From Brevibacterium sp. S111 (GTDB taxonomy: Bacteria; Actinomycetota; Actinomycetes; Actinomycetales; Brevibacteriaceae), in NCBI RefSeq assembly GCF_004745075.1, contig NZ_RHFH01000014.1, positions 26,610 to 90,609 on the forward strand: 64,000 bases of DNA. Reading direction: 5' to 3'. Made by a program: the position numbers and the translations under genes. The notes under the pieces were generated by a model. That model was not told where the DNA came from and did no database searches. It saw only the letters and a list, made by a program, of their open reading frames with translations. Position 1 is the first letter of the stretch. Every line of letters starts with the position of its first letter. Of this stretch, positions 43,691 to 53,907 are shown in pieces.

Positions 43691-45571
43691 ATGACTACCT
43701 CCGACGAGAACGGGAACGGCAGGGCGGAGGAAACGACCGCCTCGGCGCCGGTAGATGATGCCCGCCGCCCACATATGCTCATCGAAGACCCCGAACCGAT
43801 CAGGCTGCATCTGCCGCGCGATGTTTCAATCACCGATGACGACAGCGACGCAGAGATCACCGCCAAACTGCGTGCTCAAGGTGTGCGCATCGGCAAAGGG
43901 ATGGTGGCTCCGGCCGTCTTCTGGCCTTCCCTGATCGCCATTCTGGGTGTGGCGCTGCTCGCGATCTTTCTGCCCGATGGCACCAGCAAGGTCCTGACAG
44001 GCATCAACGATTGGATCGTGGCCGACCTCGGTTGGTACTACATGCTCGTCGTCGGTGGATTCGTCATCTTCTCCATCGTGATCGGATTCTCGAAGTTCGG
44101 GAAGATCACGCTCGGCCGTGACGGGGAGAAGCCCGAATTCGGAGTCTTCTCCTGGTTCGCCATGCTCTTCGCCGCTGGTATGGGCATCGGCCTGGTCTTC
44201 TACGGTGTGGGTGAACCACTGACTTATGCCACCTCCGGCCCCAAGCCTGGCTGGGACGGCAGCGAAGCAGACATCTCCAAACTGGGTATGGCGCAGACCT
44301 TCATGCACTGGGGACTGCATCCCTGGGCAATCTACGCCGTGATCGGCTTGGCGCTGGCCTACGCGATCCACCGCCGTGGACGTCCTGTTTCGATCCGCTG
44401 GGCGCTGGAACCGCTGCTCGGTCACCGCGTCAAGGGATGGATGGGCGATGTCGTCGACATCCTCGCCATCTTCGGCACTGTCTTCGGCATTGCAACCTCC
44501 CTGGGGCTCGGCGTGCAGCAGATCTCGTCCGGGCTCCAAGCGATCGGGCTGGTCGACAAGGTCGACAATATGTTCCTCGTCATCCTCATCGTCGTCATCA
44601 CATTCCTGGCCACCCTGTCCGTGATCTCGGGCGTGGGTGCAGGAATCAAATGGCTGTCGAACATCAACCTGTCGATGGCGGGCCTTCTGCTCATCGCCGT
44701 GCTGCTGCTCGGCCCCACCCTGTTCCTGTTCCAGAACCTCGTCGAGTCACTTGGCGTCTACCTCGCGAACTTCTTCAACATGACCTTCGACGTTGGTGCC
44801 TACACCGGCGAAGAGGGCGCAACATGGGCATCAAGCTGGACAATCTTCTACTGGGGCTGGTGGATCTCCTGGGCCCCGTTCGTCGGAGTGTTCATCGCCC
44901 GCATCTCGCGGGGTCGCACGGTCCGGGAGTTCATCGCCGGCGTCCTCTTGGTGCCGACAGTGGTCGGATTCATCTGGTTCGCCGCACTCGGCGGCACGGG
45001 AATCTACCGACAGCTCTTCGGTGAGGGCGGACTGGTTGATCCGGAAGACGGAGTCGTGGCGGAGAAGGTGCTCTTCGACGTGCTCGGCTCCCTGCCGATG
45101 GGCAGCATTCTCTCTGTGATTGCCATCATCCTCGTGGCGATCTTCTTCATCACCTCCTCGGACTCCGGCTCGCTGGTCGTCGACATGCTGGCGTCGGGCG
45201 GACATCCGAATCCTCCGGTGTGGTCGCGTGTTCTGTGGGCGGCGCTCGAGGGAGCTCTGGCGATCGGACTGCTCCTGGCAGGCGGTCTCGGTGCTCTGCA
45301 GGCCGCCTCTCTGGCGACGGCGCTGCCGTTCAGCATCATCCTGATTTTCATAGCGATCTCGATGGTGCGAGCGTTCCAGATCGAGGCAACCAGGGCTCGG
45401 GAGATCGAGACCGGTCAGCGTTTCCACGAGGTCGGTGAACACATTGCCGATGACTTCGACGAATACCTCGGCGACAAGGTCGATGCACGCATCGACTATC
45501 GGCTGTCACGGACCAAGGGTGTGCTGAATAGGGCACCCAAGGAGGAGAGGAAGCCCAAGGGCTCCCGATAG
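43691..45571 (+). CDS. BCCT family transporter
   Basis: 626 residues. About 12 helices with the family signature (WTIFYWGWWISWAPFVGVF) and the glycine segment AAGMGIGLVFYG. The GMGIG form is typical of Na+-coupled betaine carriers such as BetP. Extended N-terminal (about 70 residues, acidic) and C-terminal (about 60 residues, charged) tails may sense osmotic stress as in BetP. ATG at 43691 with AAAGG upstream; the longer frame to 43613 is not supported. Uptake of glycine betaine or a related compatible solute is inferred. Confidence 0.92.
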   Translation: MTTSDENGNGRAEETTASAPVDDARRPHMLIEDPEPIRLHLPRDVSITDDDSDAEITAKLRAQGVRIGKGMVAPAVFWPSLIAILGVALLAIFLPDGTSKVLTGINDWIVADLGWYYMLVVGGFVIFSIVIGFSKFGKITLGRDGEKPEFGVFSWFAMLFAAGMGIGLVFYGVGEPLTYATSGPKPGWDGSEADISKLGMAQTFMHWGLHPWAIYAVIGLALAYAIHRRGRPVSIRWALEPLLGHRVKGWMGDVVDILAIFGTVFGIATSLGLGVQQISSGLQAIGLVDKVDNMFLVILIVVITFLATLSVISGVGAGIKWLSNINLSMAGLLLIAVLLLGPTLFLFQNLVESLGVYLANFFNMTFDVGAYTGEEGATWASSWTIFYWGWWISWAPFVGVFIARISRGRTVREFIAGVLLVPTVVGFIWFAALGGTGIYRQLFGEGGLVDPEDGVVAEKVLFDVLGSLPMGSILSVIAIILVAIFFITSSDSGSLVVDMLASGGHPNPPVWSRVLWAALEGALAIGLLLAGGLGALQAASLATALPFSIILIFIAISMVRAFQIEATRAREIETGQRFHEVGEHIADDFDEYLGDKVDARIDYRLSRTKGVLNRAPKEERKPKGSR

Positions 45572-45629
45572 GGCTCGCGGTAGGAGCCAGCCTTCCGTAG
45601 GCATCTGTCTGCGGAAGGACCCGTCGAAG

Positions 45630-45671
45630 CAGCAGAGGCGACCAGGTGATTGATCCTGGTCGCCTCTGCTG
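45630..45671. terminator. 17-bp hairpin after the BCCT gene
   Basis: 45630-45646 (CAGCAGAGGCGACCAGG) pairs perfectly with 45655-45671 around an 8-nt loop, 59 bp after the BCCT stop codon. Confidence 0.8.
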
Positions 45672-45736
45672 TCTGTGCTCGTGCAGGCCGCATGTTCGCG
45701 GAGAAGCGAGAATTCCCTGTACACGGCGGGGACCGC

Positions 45737-45766
45737 TTCTGTCGCCTGCCGGAGACCGAGTAGTCT
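45737..45766 (+). promoter_or_regulatory. promoter of fba
   Basis: TTCTGT (45737-45742), 18-bp spacer, TAGTCT (45761-45766), 45 bp upstream of the fba ATG. Confidence 0.45.
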
Positions 45767-45811
45767 GGGAGCAACCGAAAGCGCACCGAATCCACCGACC
45801 TAGGAGCCCAT

Positions 45812-46834
<1,023 letters not shown>

Positions 46835-46905
46835 GCAGCACGCGCCGCAGCCCTGTCGCAACTTTGGAGTAGCTGCGGCGGTGCGGCGCAACAACCGCGC
46901 GGTAC

Positions 46906-46945
46906 GACGAGAGGTCCGGGACGCCATTGTCCCGGACCTCTCGTC
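46906..46945. terminator. 17-bp hairpin between fba and AGCS gene
   Basis: 46906-46922 (GACGAGAGGTCCGGGAC) and 46929-46945 are perfect complements with a 6-nt loop, followed by TATTC; serves both convergent genes. Confidence 0.88.
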
Positions 46946-46985
46946 TATTCAATTGTGTCTACTCAGTTGTGCCTGGCAGCGGTGA

Positions 46986-48524
46986 TCAGCCTTCCGAGAC
47001 TTTCTCTCCCGCCGCCACCTTGGCGATGCGCGTATCCCAGAAGTCAGCGTTCCTGATGTTGAGCGCCTTGGGATCGAACACCGGATCCAGCCCCTGTTTC
47101 CTCTGACGTTCGAAGTCCCGAAGGAGCTTGAACGCAGGACCCTGCAGGATGAGGATCGCGATGATGTTGAGCCATGCCATGAGACCCACACCGATGTCGC
47201 CGAGTGCCCAGGCACTGCCGGAGGCCGACATCGCACCGACGGCGACTGCGACGAGGATGAGTACCTGCAGAACGCGCTTGCCGATGGTCAGCGCCAGGGG
47301 GTTCTTGATCCGACCCAGCAGGTAGACCAAGTTGGTCTCGGCCATGTAGTAGTAGGCGACCATGGTCGTCAGGGCGAAGAGGAAGATCGAGATCGCGATG
47401 AAGGATCCGCCGAAGCCGGAGAGCATCGAGTCGAGACCGGCCTGCGGCCATTTCTCGCCCGGTGTGGCGGCGATGGCCTCGGCCATCTGGCCGCGCCCGG
47501 TGCCGATGATCGTCTCTCCGTCGGCGTCGAAGACCTTGTACATGCCCGTGGAGAGGATCATGAACGCGGTGGCCGAACACACGAAGAGCGTGTCGATGTA
47601 GACGGAGCCGGCCTGGACGAGCCCCTGCTTGCTCGGGTGGGAGACCTCGGCGGCCGACGCCGCGTGCGGTCCGGTTCCCTGACCGGCCTCGTTCGAGTAG
47701 ATGCCGCGCTGGACACCCCACTGCACGGCCATGCCGATGATGCCGCCGAAGGCAGCCTCTGGTCCTGCGTCGATGCCGAAGGCTGAGGTGAAGACGAGCT
47801 GGAAGACCGGGATGATCTGATCGGCGTTGACCAGGGTCACCGCAATGGCGGCGATGATGTAGATGACGGCCATGAAGGGCACCGCCAGCGAAGCGAAGTG
47901 CGCGATGCGCTTGATGCCGCCGATGACGATGAAGCCCATGATGATGACCAGTGCGATCGCTGTCACCCAGGTGGGCAGGCTCCACGCGTTCTCCACGGCT
48001 CCCGAGATCGCATTGGCCTGGATGCCCGGCAGCATGAAGCTCATGGCGATGACCGTGACGGCCGCAAAGACCATGCCGTAGACCTTGAACAGGCCACGGG
48101 CCTTGGTGTGACGGTAGGCCTTCTCGATGTAGAAGGCAGGACCGCCGCGGTATTCGCCGGTGCGGGGGTCCTGCTCCTTGAACACCTGGCCAAGAGTTGA
48201 TTCGACGTAGGAGGTCGAGGCGCCGAGGAGCGCGGAGATCCACATCCACACGATGGCACCTGGTCCGCCGAAGCCGATGGCGGTGGCAACGCCGGCGATG
48301 TTGCCGACTCCGACTCGACCGGCCAGCGATATCGATAGGGCCTGGAACGAGGAGACTCCTTCATCGGAGCTCTTGCCGCGGAACATCTGGGTGAAGATCG
48401 CTTTGATCTGTCGGATCTGGACTGCGCGAGAGCGGATGGTGAAGTAGACACCGGCACCGAGGCACAGGTAGACGAGGGCAGAGGACCAGATGATGCCGTT
48501 GAGCCATTCGAGGACTGCGGACAT
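46986..48524 (-). CDS. alanine/glycine:cation symporter (AGCS family)
   Basis: 512 residues, about 11 helices. Family landmarks include SFQALSISLAGRVGVGNIAGVATAIGFGGPGA near the N-terminus and RGIYSNEAGQGTGPHAASAAEVSHP in the middle. Na+- or H+-coupled uptake of alanine or glycine is expected. The ATG at 48524 has AGGAGAAG 1 nt upstream in good position; the longer frame to 48563 is rejected. Confidence 0.92.
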   Translation of the reverse strand: MSAVLEWLNGIIWSSALVYLCLGAGVYFTIRSRAVQIRQIKAIFTQMFRGKSSDEGVSSFQALSISLAGRVGVGNIAGVATAIGFGGPGAIVWMWISALLGASTSYVESTLGQVFKEQDPRTGEYRGGPAFYIEKAYRHTKARGLFKVYGMVFAAVTVIAMSFMLPGIQANAISGAVENAWSLPTWVTAIALVIIMGFIVIGGIKRIAHFASLAVPFMAVIYIIAAIAVTLVNADQIIPVFQLVFTSAFGIDAGPEAAFGGIIGMAVQWGVQRGIYSNEAGQGTGPHAASAAEVSHPSKQGLVQAGSVYIDTLFVCSATAFMILSTGMYKVFDADGETIIGTGRGQMAEAIAATPGEKWPQAGLDSMLSGFGGSFIAISIFLFALTTMVAYYYMAETNLVYLLGRIKNPLALTIGKRVLQVLILVAVAVGAMSASGSAWALGDIGVGLMAWLNIIAILILQGPAFKLLRDFERQRKQGLDPVFDPKALNIRNADFWDTRIAKVAAGEKVSEG

Positions 48525-48873
48525 GCTTCTCCTATCAGGGAGGCAAAAAGTGGAAACGAACATTCGGCGGGACCCGGCAGTGAGCCCGATCGAGCATTTT
48601 CATGGGCAATCAGCGACGAAAACGTGAGTTTTCTCTGTGATTGACCTCATAAGTCAAACGGATTGTGACCCGCGACGCAAATCCAGTGGTGTCGGCCCGG
48701 AAAATCAGCTCGGGCGCGGTCTTCTGAGCGGTCACCGCGAGGTTTCAAAGTGATGACAGAGTGGGCGGAGTCATACTATTCAGTTCACTATTTGGGACGG
48801 CGGCCGTAAGATGTGGTGCGGATCTCTCCGAGCAAAGACGACACGGAGAGCACTTTGGATGACAAGGAACACA
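48525..48873. other. 349-bp divergent intergenic region with TTGAC-N7-GTCAA palindrome
   Basis: Separates the AGCS and dppA-like genes. It holds TTGAC-N7-GTCAA (48641-48657), which also supplies a possible -35 (TTGACT) for the leftward gene, and a TACTAT hexamer near 48774 that may be the -10 for dppA. The palindrome is a candidate operator controlling one or both amino-acid/peptide uptake genes. Confidence 0.45.
48641..48657. promoter_or_regulatory. candidate operator TTGAC-N7-GTCAA
   Basis: Perfect 5-bp arms in the divergent promoter region of the AGCS and dppA-like genes. Confidence 0.4.
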
Positions 48874-49709
48874 ATGAAACGTCGAACTGGTGCAAAGGCA
48901 GTGGCCATCGCCGCTGCCGGCGCTTTGCTACTCTCGGCATGCTCGACCTCGACCACCGGCAACGACGGTGAAGAGGGCGGTGGCTCCCTCACAGTGGGAA
49001 CCACAGACAAGGTTGTCGCTCTCGACCCGGCCGGTGCCTATGACAACGGAAGCTCGCTCGTCGAGCAGCAGGTCTATCCGTTCATCCTGGCCTACAAGCC
49101 GGGAACCGCGGACCTCAATCCCTCCATCGCAGAATCGGCGGACTTCAGTGAGCCGACGAAGTACGAGGTCAAGCTCAAGGACGGGCTGAAGTATGCGAAC
49201 GGAAACGAACTCACCTCCTCGGACGTGAAGTTCTCCTTCGATCGACAGCTGAAGATTCAGGATCCGAACGGACCGTCGTCCCTCCTCGGCGGCCTGGAAT
49301 CAGTTGAGACTCCGGATGACTCCACGGTCATCTTCAACCTCAAGCGCAAGAACGACCAGACCTTCCCAGGTGTGCTGGCCAGTGCCGCAGGACCGATCGT
49401 CGACGAGGACGTCTTCGAGGCGGACAAGATCACTGAGAACCAGGACATCGTCGACGGCAAGGCCTTTGCCGGTCCCTACACGATCGACGGATTCAAGTTC
49501 AACGAACTCATCACCTACAAAGCCAACCCCGACTACAAGGGCTTCATCGAGCCGGCGAAGACCGAGACCGTGCAGATGAAGTACTACTCGGACGCCAACA
49601 ACATGAAGCTCGACGTCCAGGAGAACACGATCGACGTGGCCTGGCGTTCGCTCTCGGCCACCGACGTCGAAGACCTCGGCAAGAACGAGGACCTCAAGGT
49701 GCACAAGGG
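48874..49709 (+). pseudogene. oligopeptide-binding lipoprotein gene, 5' part (disrupted dppA-like)
   Basis: N-terminal 278 codons of a family-5 solute-binding protein. A lipoprotein signal ends in LLLSAC (Cys23), followed by the SBP5 core (LTVGTTDKVVALDPAGAYDNGSS...VKLKDGLKYANGNELTSSDVKFSFDR). ATG at 48874 has AAGGAA upstream. At 49709 the frame runs into a transposon and gains 55 foreign residues before stopping at 49875. Joining position 49709 to 55397 restores an uninterrupted 543-residue reading frame, the normal length for DppA. Confidence 0.95.
49701..49709. repeat. 9-bp target-site duplication, left copy
   Basis: GCACAAGGG, repeated at 55388-55396 immediately outside the other end of the transposon. 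In the repaired gene it encodes part of V-H-K-G. Confidence 0.93.
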
Positions 49710-49735
49710 TGTGAGATTCAGCGATAAGTGGCGGT
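49710..49735 (+). repeat. transposon left terminal inverted repeat with internal TGGCGGT sites
   Basis: Matches the right end at 24 of 26 positions (differences at positions 7 and 15). TGGCGGT occurs at 49729-49735 (end positions 20-26) and again at 49753-49759 (positions 44-50), mirroring the right end exactly; these are likely transposase-binding sites. Confidence 0.92.
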
Positions 49736-49954
49736 ACCTTTGCAACACTATTTGGCGGTCAGCAGGTACTGACCGGCCGAGCCTGAGGAACGCCTCGATG
49801 GCGCACATGGCAAGCCGACCGTTGAGCGGTGTAGAGCTGCGTCCTACTTTGCCCGCGACACACCGTACATTTTGAACGGGTCGGCCTATGCGGCGATGTT
49901 TGGGTAAAGTCTCAGGCACACGAGCAGCTCACCGAAATTCGAATGAGGGAGTTT

Positions 49955-50149
49955 TCATCGGCTCTGTTCCAGCTTTGCCCGGCGAATCAATTCGAGAGCT
50001 GTACGCAGTGCTTCGACCCGGTTTGTCATCAGCGTCGTCCTCGACGGGCTGAGCTTCGAGCCTCGAAGAACGCTTTCGCATTTGCTCAGGAGTGAACAAA
50101 GTTCATTCTCTGCAGTGTCCAAAGTAGCGATGTCCATGCAATCGATCAT
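49955..50149 (-). CDS. small hypothetical protein in transposon
   Basis: 64 codons from ATG 50149 (or 60 from 50137), helical, with LCSLLSKCESVLRGSK and SPSRTTLMTNRVEALRTALELIRRAK. The C-terminal half resembles short proteins seen on other actinobacterial mobile elements, but I cannot name a family. No ribosome site is evident. It could be spurious. The stretch between the left end and 50374 shows nothing else supportable. Confidence 0.35.
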   Translation of the reverse strand: MIDCMDIATLDTAENELCSLLSKCESVLRGSKLSPSRTTLMTNRVEALRTALELIRRAKLEQSR

Positions 50150-50374
50150 TGCATAGACAGTCGGAGACGATGCGCATTCCGCACAAATGCGCACCGATAA
50201 CAGGCTGTCTGGGGGCTAGGTATTAGGCTGCCGAACTCCAAAACATTGTTGAGCTCTGAATTCTTCGAAGCGGCGCGCCAGTTGGAGACCCACGGTCTGT
50301 CACGGCCCACGCATTCTGCAAGGATGGTGCTTTCGTGGATGCTTTGCTGCCCCCAGCGGGTGTACCGTCGGTTC

Positions 50375-50704
50375 ATGGTGCGCATAGGAGCGATAGTCCT
50401 GAATGTGTCTGACTCTGGCCGGGCAGCGGAGTTCTGGAGCGACGCCTTGGGTTACCAACGCGAAGACAATCCTGACTTCCTAAAGCCGTGCAATGGCGAC
50501 GGACCACGGCTGCATCTCGATGATACGGACCGCACCCACCTCGATCTCTGGACAGCAGACAAAACCGAGCAGCTCGCTGAAGTCAAGCGTCTTGAGTCGC
50601 TCGGCGCCACGTTTGTCGAATGGGAATATCCCGACGACGCAGACTTCGTAGTACTTGCAGACCCAGATGGCAACCTATTCTGCGTGATCAATGCCGATGC
50701 CTGA
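50375..50704 (+). CDS. VOC (glyoxalase/bleomycin-resistance-like) family protein
   Basis: 109 residues with one VOC module: RIGAIVLNVSDSGRAAEFWSDALGYQ at the start and DADFVVLADPDGNLFCVI at the end. The fold is shared by glyoxalase I, dioxygenases and antibiotic-binding proteins, and the substrate is unknown. ATG at 50375 is chosen because the fold begins there; TACCGT (50362-50367) lies 7 nt before it, so a leaderless mRNA is possible. Cargo of the transposon. Confidence 0.82.
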   Translation: MVRIGAIVLNVSDSGRAAEFWSDALGYQREDNPDFLKPCNGDGPRLHLDDTDRTHLDLWTADKTEQLAEVKRLESLGATFVEWEYPDDADFVVLADPDGNLFCVINADA

Positions 50705-51002
50705 TCGTCCGGGCCCAGCATGGCACTTCTCTTCACCTGTTCTAGCCGCCCTATAGTATGAACCTCTACCGGCCGCAACATCGCCGGTCTGGAATTTTCA
50801 AACCGCGGATTTGTCGGCACATCCTTCAGGGCTATGAATTCGCATGTTTAGAACAGTCAGTGGCGGGGCCATTTCACACTGTCATAACCTACTTATACTT
50901 CTTATGATCCGGTAGACGTAGAGCTACGTGCGTCTGCTGAACTGGGTCCAGATCGTAAACAAGGCGTTGTAATTTGTTACTTGTGATCATCTTCGAGATT
51001 GA
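50705..51002. other. AT-rich intergenic stretch in transposon
   Basis: 298 bp, much less GC-rich than the chromosome, between the converging VOC and SDR genes. It contains a small palindrome (CGTAGAGCTACG near 50929) but no gene or clear terminator. Confidence 0.4.
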
Positions 51003-51668
51003 TCAGAAGCGCGCAGAAAAGCCGCCATCGGCTTGTAGTAGCTGACCACTGATCCACCGGCCCTCAGCCGACAGCAGAAACGAGGTCACAGCGGCAATGT
51101 CTTGTGGTGTACCGAGCCGACCCAGTGGATGGTAGGTGCCCAGCTCAGTCTCCGTCTCTTCGTCCATCCACCCTGTGTCAATAGGGCCAGGATTGATGAC
51201 GTTCGCAGAAATCTTTCGTGGACCAAGCTCGCGGGCTGCCGAGATGACGATGCGGTCTAGTGCCCCTTTTGAGGCCCCGTAAGGGAGGTTGCCCGTCGTG
51301 TGATCGCTTGTGAAAGCGACGACTGCACCTCCAGTGTCTTCCGCCTGTCGGGCAAACGCTGCGATCAGGAGGAGAGAGGCGCGGGCGTTGACGGCAGTGT
51401 GATGATCGAAACTTTCAGCAGTGGTGTCGAGTATCCCGGATTCTTCGCCATGCGCGTGGCTCAGAACCAGCCCTTCAATCGGGCCGTGCTCGGCCGATAC
51501 GCGGGTGATGAGCTCGTCTGGTGCCTCGGGATCAGAGAGGTCGCAGGGATAGTCGGCTGAGATGAGGTCACTAGTGCACACGTTCCACCCATCCAGACGG
51601 AGGCGCGAAGTAATTCCAGCGGCGATACTGTTTGGTCTGGCAGCGCCAGTGATGAGGACGGTCGGCAT
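51003..51668 (-). CDS. SDR family oxidoreductase (transposon cargo)
   Basis: 221 residues. The N-terminal motif is TGAARPNSIAAGI, a variant glycine loop as in enoyl-reductase-like SDRs; catalytic YGASK and the GxLLQADGGF C-terminus are typical. ATG at 51668 begins MPTVLITGAA; a TTG two codons earlier is an alternative. It lies 40 bp downstream of tniB in the same direction and may be read from the transposition operon. Substrate unknown. Confidence 0.85.
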   Translation of the reverse strand: MPTVLITGAARPNSIAAGITSRLRLDGWNVCTSDLISADYPCDLSDPEAPDELITRVSAEHGPIEGLVLSHAHGEESGILDTTAESFDHHTAVNARASLLLIAAFARQAEDTGGAVVAFTSDHTTGNLPYGASKGALDRIVISAARELGPRKISANVINPGPIDTGWMDEETETELGTYHPLGRLGTPQDIAAVTSFLLSAEGRWISGQLLQADGGFSARF

Positions 51669-51708
51669 GTTCAAACTCTATCGAATGACCATCACTTGGC
51701 TGATGGTG

Positions 51709-52518
51709 TCAGTCACCGATGACGAGGATACTCGCGGCTGCCTCGACGACATCGTCGGTGATGGTCTCGAGTTGATTGATCCTCATGACTCGACTGACCT
51801 GGGGGAAGAGGCGTTCGAGCAAACGAAAGTTGCCTCGCGTGATTCTTTCGATAGCGACGACGGCCTGGGCGTCGGTGAAATCGTCCATGTCGAGTGTTGA
51901 TCCCAGACGTTTCCATTGTCGTTCGAGGACGAAGAGAAGTTCGTCGCGGCCAAGTGAACGGTAGTTGTGGGAGAACCCGAGGCGTGAGTACAGCTGTGGG
52001 TAATGCCGGAAACGTTGATCGATTCCGGGCATCCCGATGAAGATGATTGCGAGCTCGTGCCGGTCGTGTTCGTCGCGCAGGAGCTCCAGTGCCGTTGGTG
52101 TTAGTCGTTCGGCCTCGTCGATGATGACCAGCTCGACCAGTTTCGCCACGTTTCCGACGTGGACGCCAGTGACTTTCCCAATCGTGCGTAAATGCTCGTC
52201 GATGCAGAACCCGACTCGGGTTTGAAGGTGACCGATATCATTCATGATCTGCTTATGACGAGGCAAAACCTCCGGGGTATAGAAGACTGTACGGGACCGA
52301 TGGGCGGTGGCCTGGACTTTCGTATCAGCTGCAGACCGCGGACCCCATTCATCGATGAAGGTGCCGACTTCATCCCAGTGGGCGTACCGGCGAGCCGAAA
52401 GTGTCTTGCCGACACCTGCCTCGCCGTGGCAGATCCCGATCGTTTTCTCTTTGCGTACTGCCGTGGCGAACTCTTTGAAGCGGCGGTGTTCCTTCGTGAT
52501 GATGAAGTCTCGTGCCAT
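51709..52518 (-). CDS. tniB: TniB/MuB-like AAA+ transposition ATPase
   Basis: 269 residues. Walker A GEAGVGKT (32-39), Walker B LVIIDEAERL (D134/E135), and a C-terminal lid with MRINQLETIT. Such ATPases (MuB, TniB, Tn552 p271) bind target DNA and activate the DDE transposase. Its ATG overlaps the transposase stop by one base (TAATG). Confidence 0.9.
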   Translation of the reverse strand: MARDFIITKEHRRFKEFATAVRKEKTIGICHGEAGVGKTLSARRYAHWDEVGTFIDEWGPRSAADTKVQATAHRSRTVFYTPEVLPRHKQIMNDIGHLQTRVGFCIDEHLRTIGKVTGVHVGNVAKLVELVIIDEAERLTPTALELLRDEHDRHELAIIFIGMPGIDQRFRHYPQLYSRLGFSHNYRSLGRDELLFVLERQWKRLGSTLDMDDFTDAQAVVAIERITRGNFRLLERLFPQVSRVMRINQLETITDDVVEAAASILVIGD

Positions 52519-53906
52519 TACTCGTCCTCTTCATAGGTGCGCAGCTTCGACCGCCGACCCGCGGTCTGGCTACTTCTTTGGGGTTCTTCCCGATTCGCAA
52601 CCCTGGGGATGCGCTCGTTCATGTCTTTGCGTAACTGTCGGCGGCGGGCTCGGCGGGCTGATTCGACTTCTCGGAGGCTGAGCCTCTGGTTCGGGTTCGT
52701 CTGATCGACGGCCACGCAGATGAGGGTGTCGCGTTCGTAGACGCGGATCTCTGAAATGTCGCGGGGATCGTAGCGGATCGTCACTGGTTTTCCCACGAGT
52801 GGGGCAAGCGTGGGTGAGAGATAGCGTTGACCTTGGAAATGGATACCATCGCGGCGGACGGTGCGGTGTTTGGGCACGGTCAGCAACAGTCCGTTGAGTT
52901 CGGCCAGTGTCTTGGGCATTCGCGGGAGCCACCCTTGACCGGTCCAGGCTGATTTGGGGCTGGTGTTGATTTCTCGGTGCGGGCGTTCGTTGTATGTCGA
53001 GATGAAGTCACCGATCGCCTGATCCAGGGCGGGCAGGTCCATTGAAGGCGTCGGCTTCTTCTCGGGGCCTCCGGTGTATCCGGGCAGGGTGGAGAGGAGT
53101 TCGGTGTTGAGGGTGCCGAAGAAGCGCTCGATCTTGCCGCGGCCTTGCGGACGGGCGATGGTTGAGTAGACGATCCGGATTTTCAACGCGATGGCAGTGT
53201 ATTCGAGGTGGTGACTGGTGAAGTCGCTGCCGTGGTCGACGTGGAGGACGTCGGGGATGCCGCACATTGCCCAGGCGGGGTCATCTTTGCGCCAGATCGC
53301 TTGCCGGAGTGCTAACGCAGTATTCATTGCTGAGGGTGCTCCGGTGAAGACCATGTAGCCGCAGATTGCTCGGGAGCAGTCATCGATGATTGTCGTCAGC
53401 CACGGGCGTTCCGGGCGTCCACTGGCATCGGTGATGAGGATGTCGAGTTCCGTGTGATCGGCTTGCCAGGTGTCATTGGGGCGCTCGGCGGTGTGCCGGT
53501 AGATGAGTTCGTACTGGTCCCTGTACGCGACAGGACCGTCGAGGGCGAGAGTCACCATCGCCGGATCCAAGCTTTCTAGGATGGAGCGGACCGTCCCGTA
53601 GCTGGGTGCCGCCTCGCCGATTCGTTGGGCTTCTTTAACCGTGAGCCGGTGGAGATTAGCGATGCTCGGGCGTGGCCGGGTGAGGCCGAGTCGTTCGATG
53701 AACGCTTTGAGTTCAGGATGGGTACGTCTGGAACCAGTATCCTGTCGGGTCTGTGGTTCGAGAGCGGCGATGCCACCGGTCTTGTAGTGCTGGTGCCAGC
53801 GTTGCAAGGTGCGCAAGCCGAGGCCGGTGTCTTGGGCCAGAGTTGTCAGAGCGATGTCGTCTTCGACGTGGAGCCGAAGGATTCGCCACTTCTCTGGCCC
53901 GTCCAT
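52518..53906 (-). CDS. tniA: DDE transposase (TniA/Tn552 p480-like)
   Basis: 462 residues. An N-terminal helix-turn-helix (about 12-40) is followed by the catalytic core with D150 (WQAD), D224 (LHVDHGSDF) and E260 (GRGKIE), spacing DD(35)E, then a Mu-C-type beta-barrel (about 345-410) and a basic C-terminal tail suited to contact TniB. It starts one base after the resolvase stop. All catalytic residues are intact. Confidence 0.93.
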   Translation of the reverse strand: MDGPEKWRILRLHVEDDIALTTLAQDTGLGLRTLQRWHQHYKTGGIAALEPQTRQDTGSRRTHPELKAFIERLGLTRPRPSIANLHRLTVKEAQRIGEAAPSYGTVRSILESLDPAMVTLALDGPVAYRDQYELIYRHTAERPNDTWQADHTELDILITDASGRPERPWLTTIIDDCSRAICGYMVFTGAPSAMNTALALRQAIWRKDDPAWAMCGIPDVLHVDHGSDFTSHHLEYTAIALKIRIVYSTIARPQGRGKIERFFGTLNTELLSTLPGYTGGPEKKPTPSMDLPALDQAIGDFISTYNERPHREINTSPKSAWTGQGWLPRMPKTLAELNGLLLTVPKHRTVRRDGIHFQGQRYLSPTLAPLVGKPVTIRYDPRDISEIRVYERDTLICVAVDQTNPNQRLSLREVESARRARRRQLRKDMNERIPRVANREEPQRSSQTAGRRSKLRTYEEDE

Positions 53907-53907
53907 T

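Noticed and set aside
50146..50385. 79-codon minus-strand frame at the left of the transposon cargo
   Set aside because: It overlaps the VOC gene start and has no recognisable features or ribosome site.
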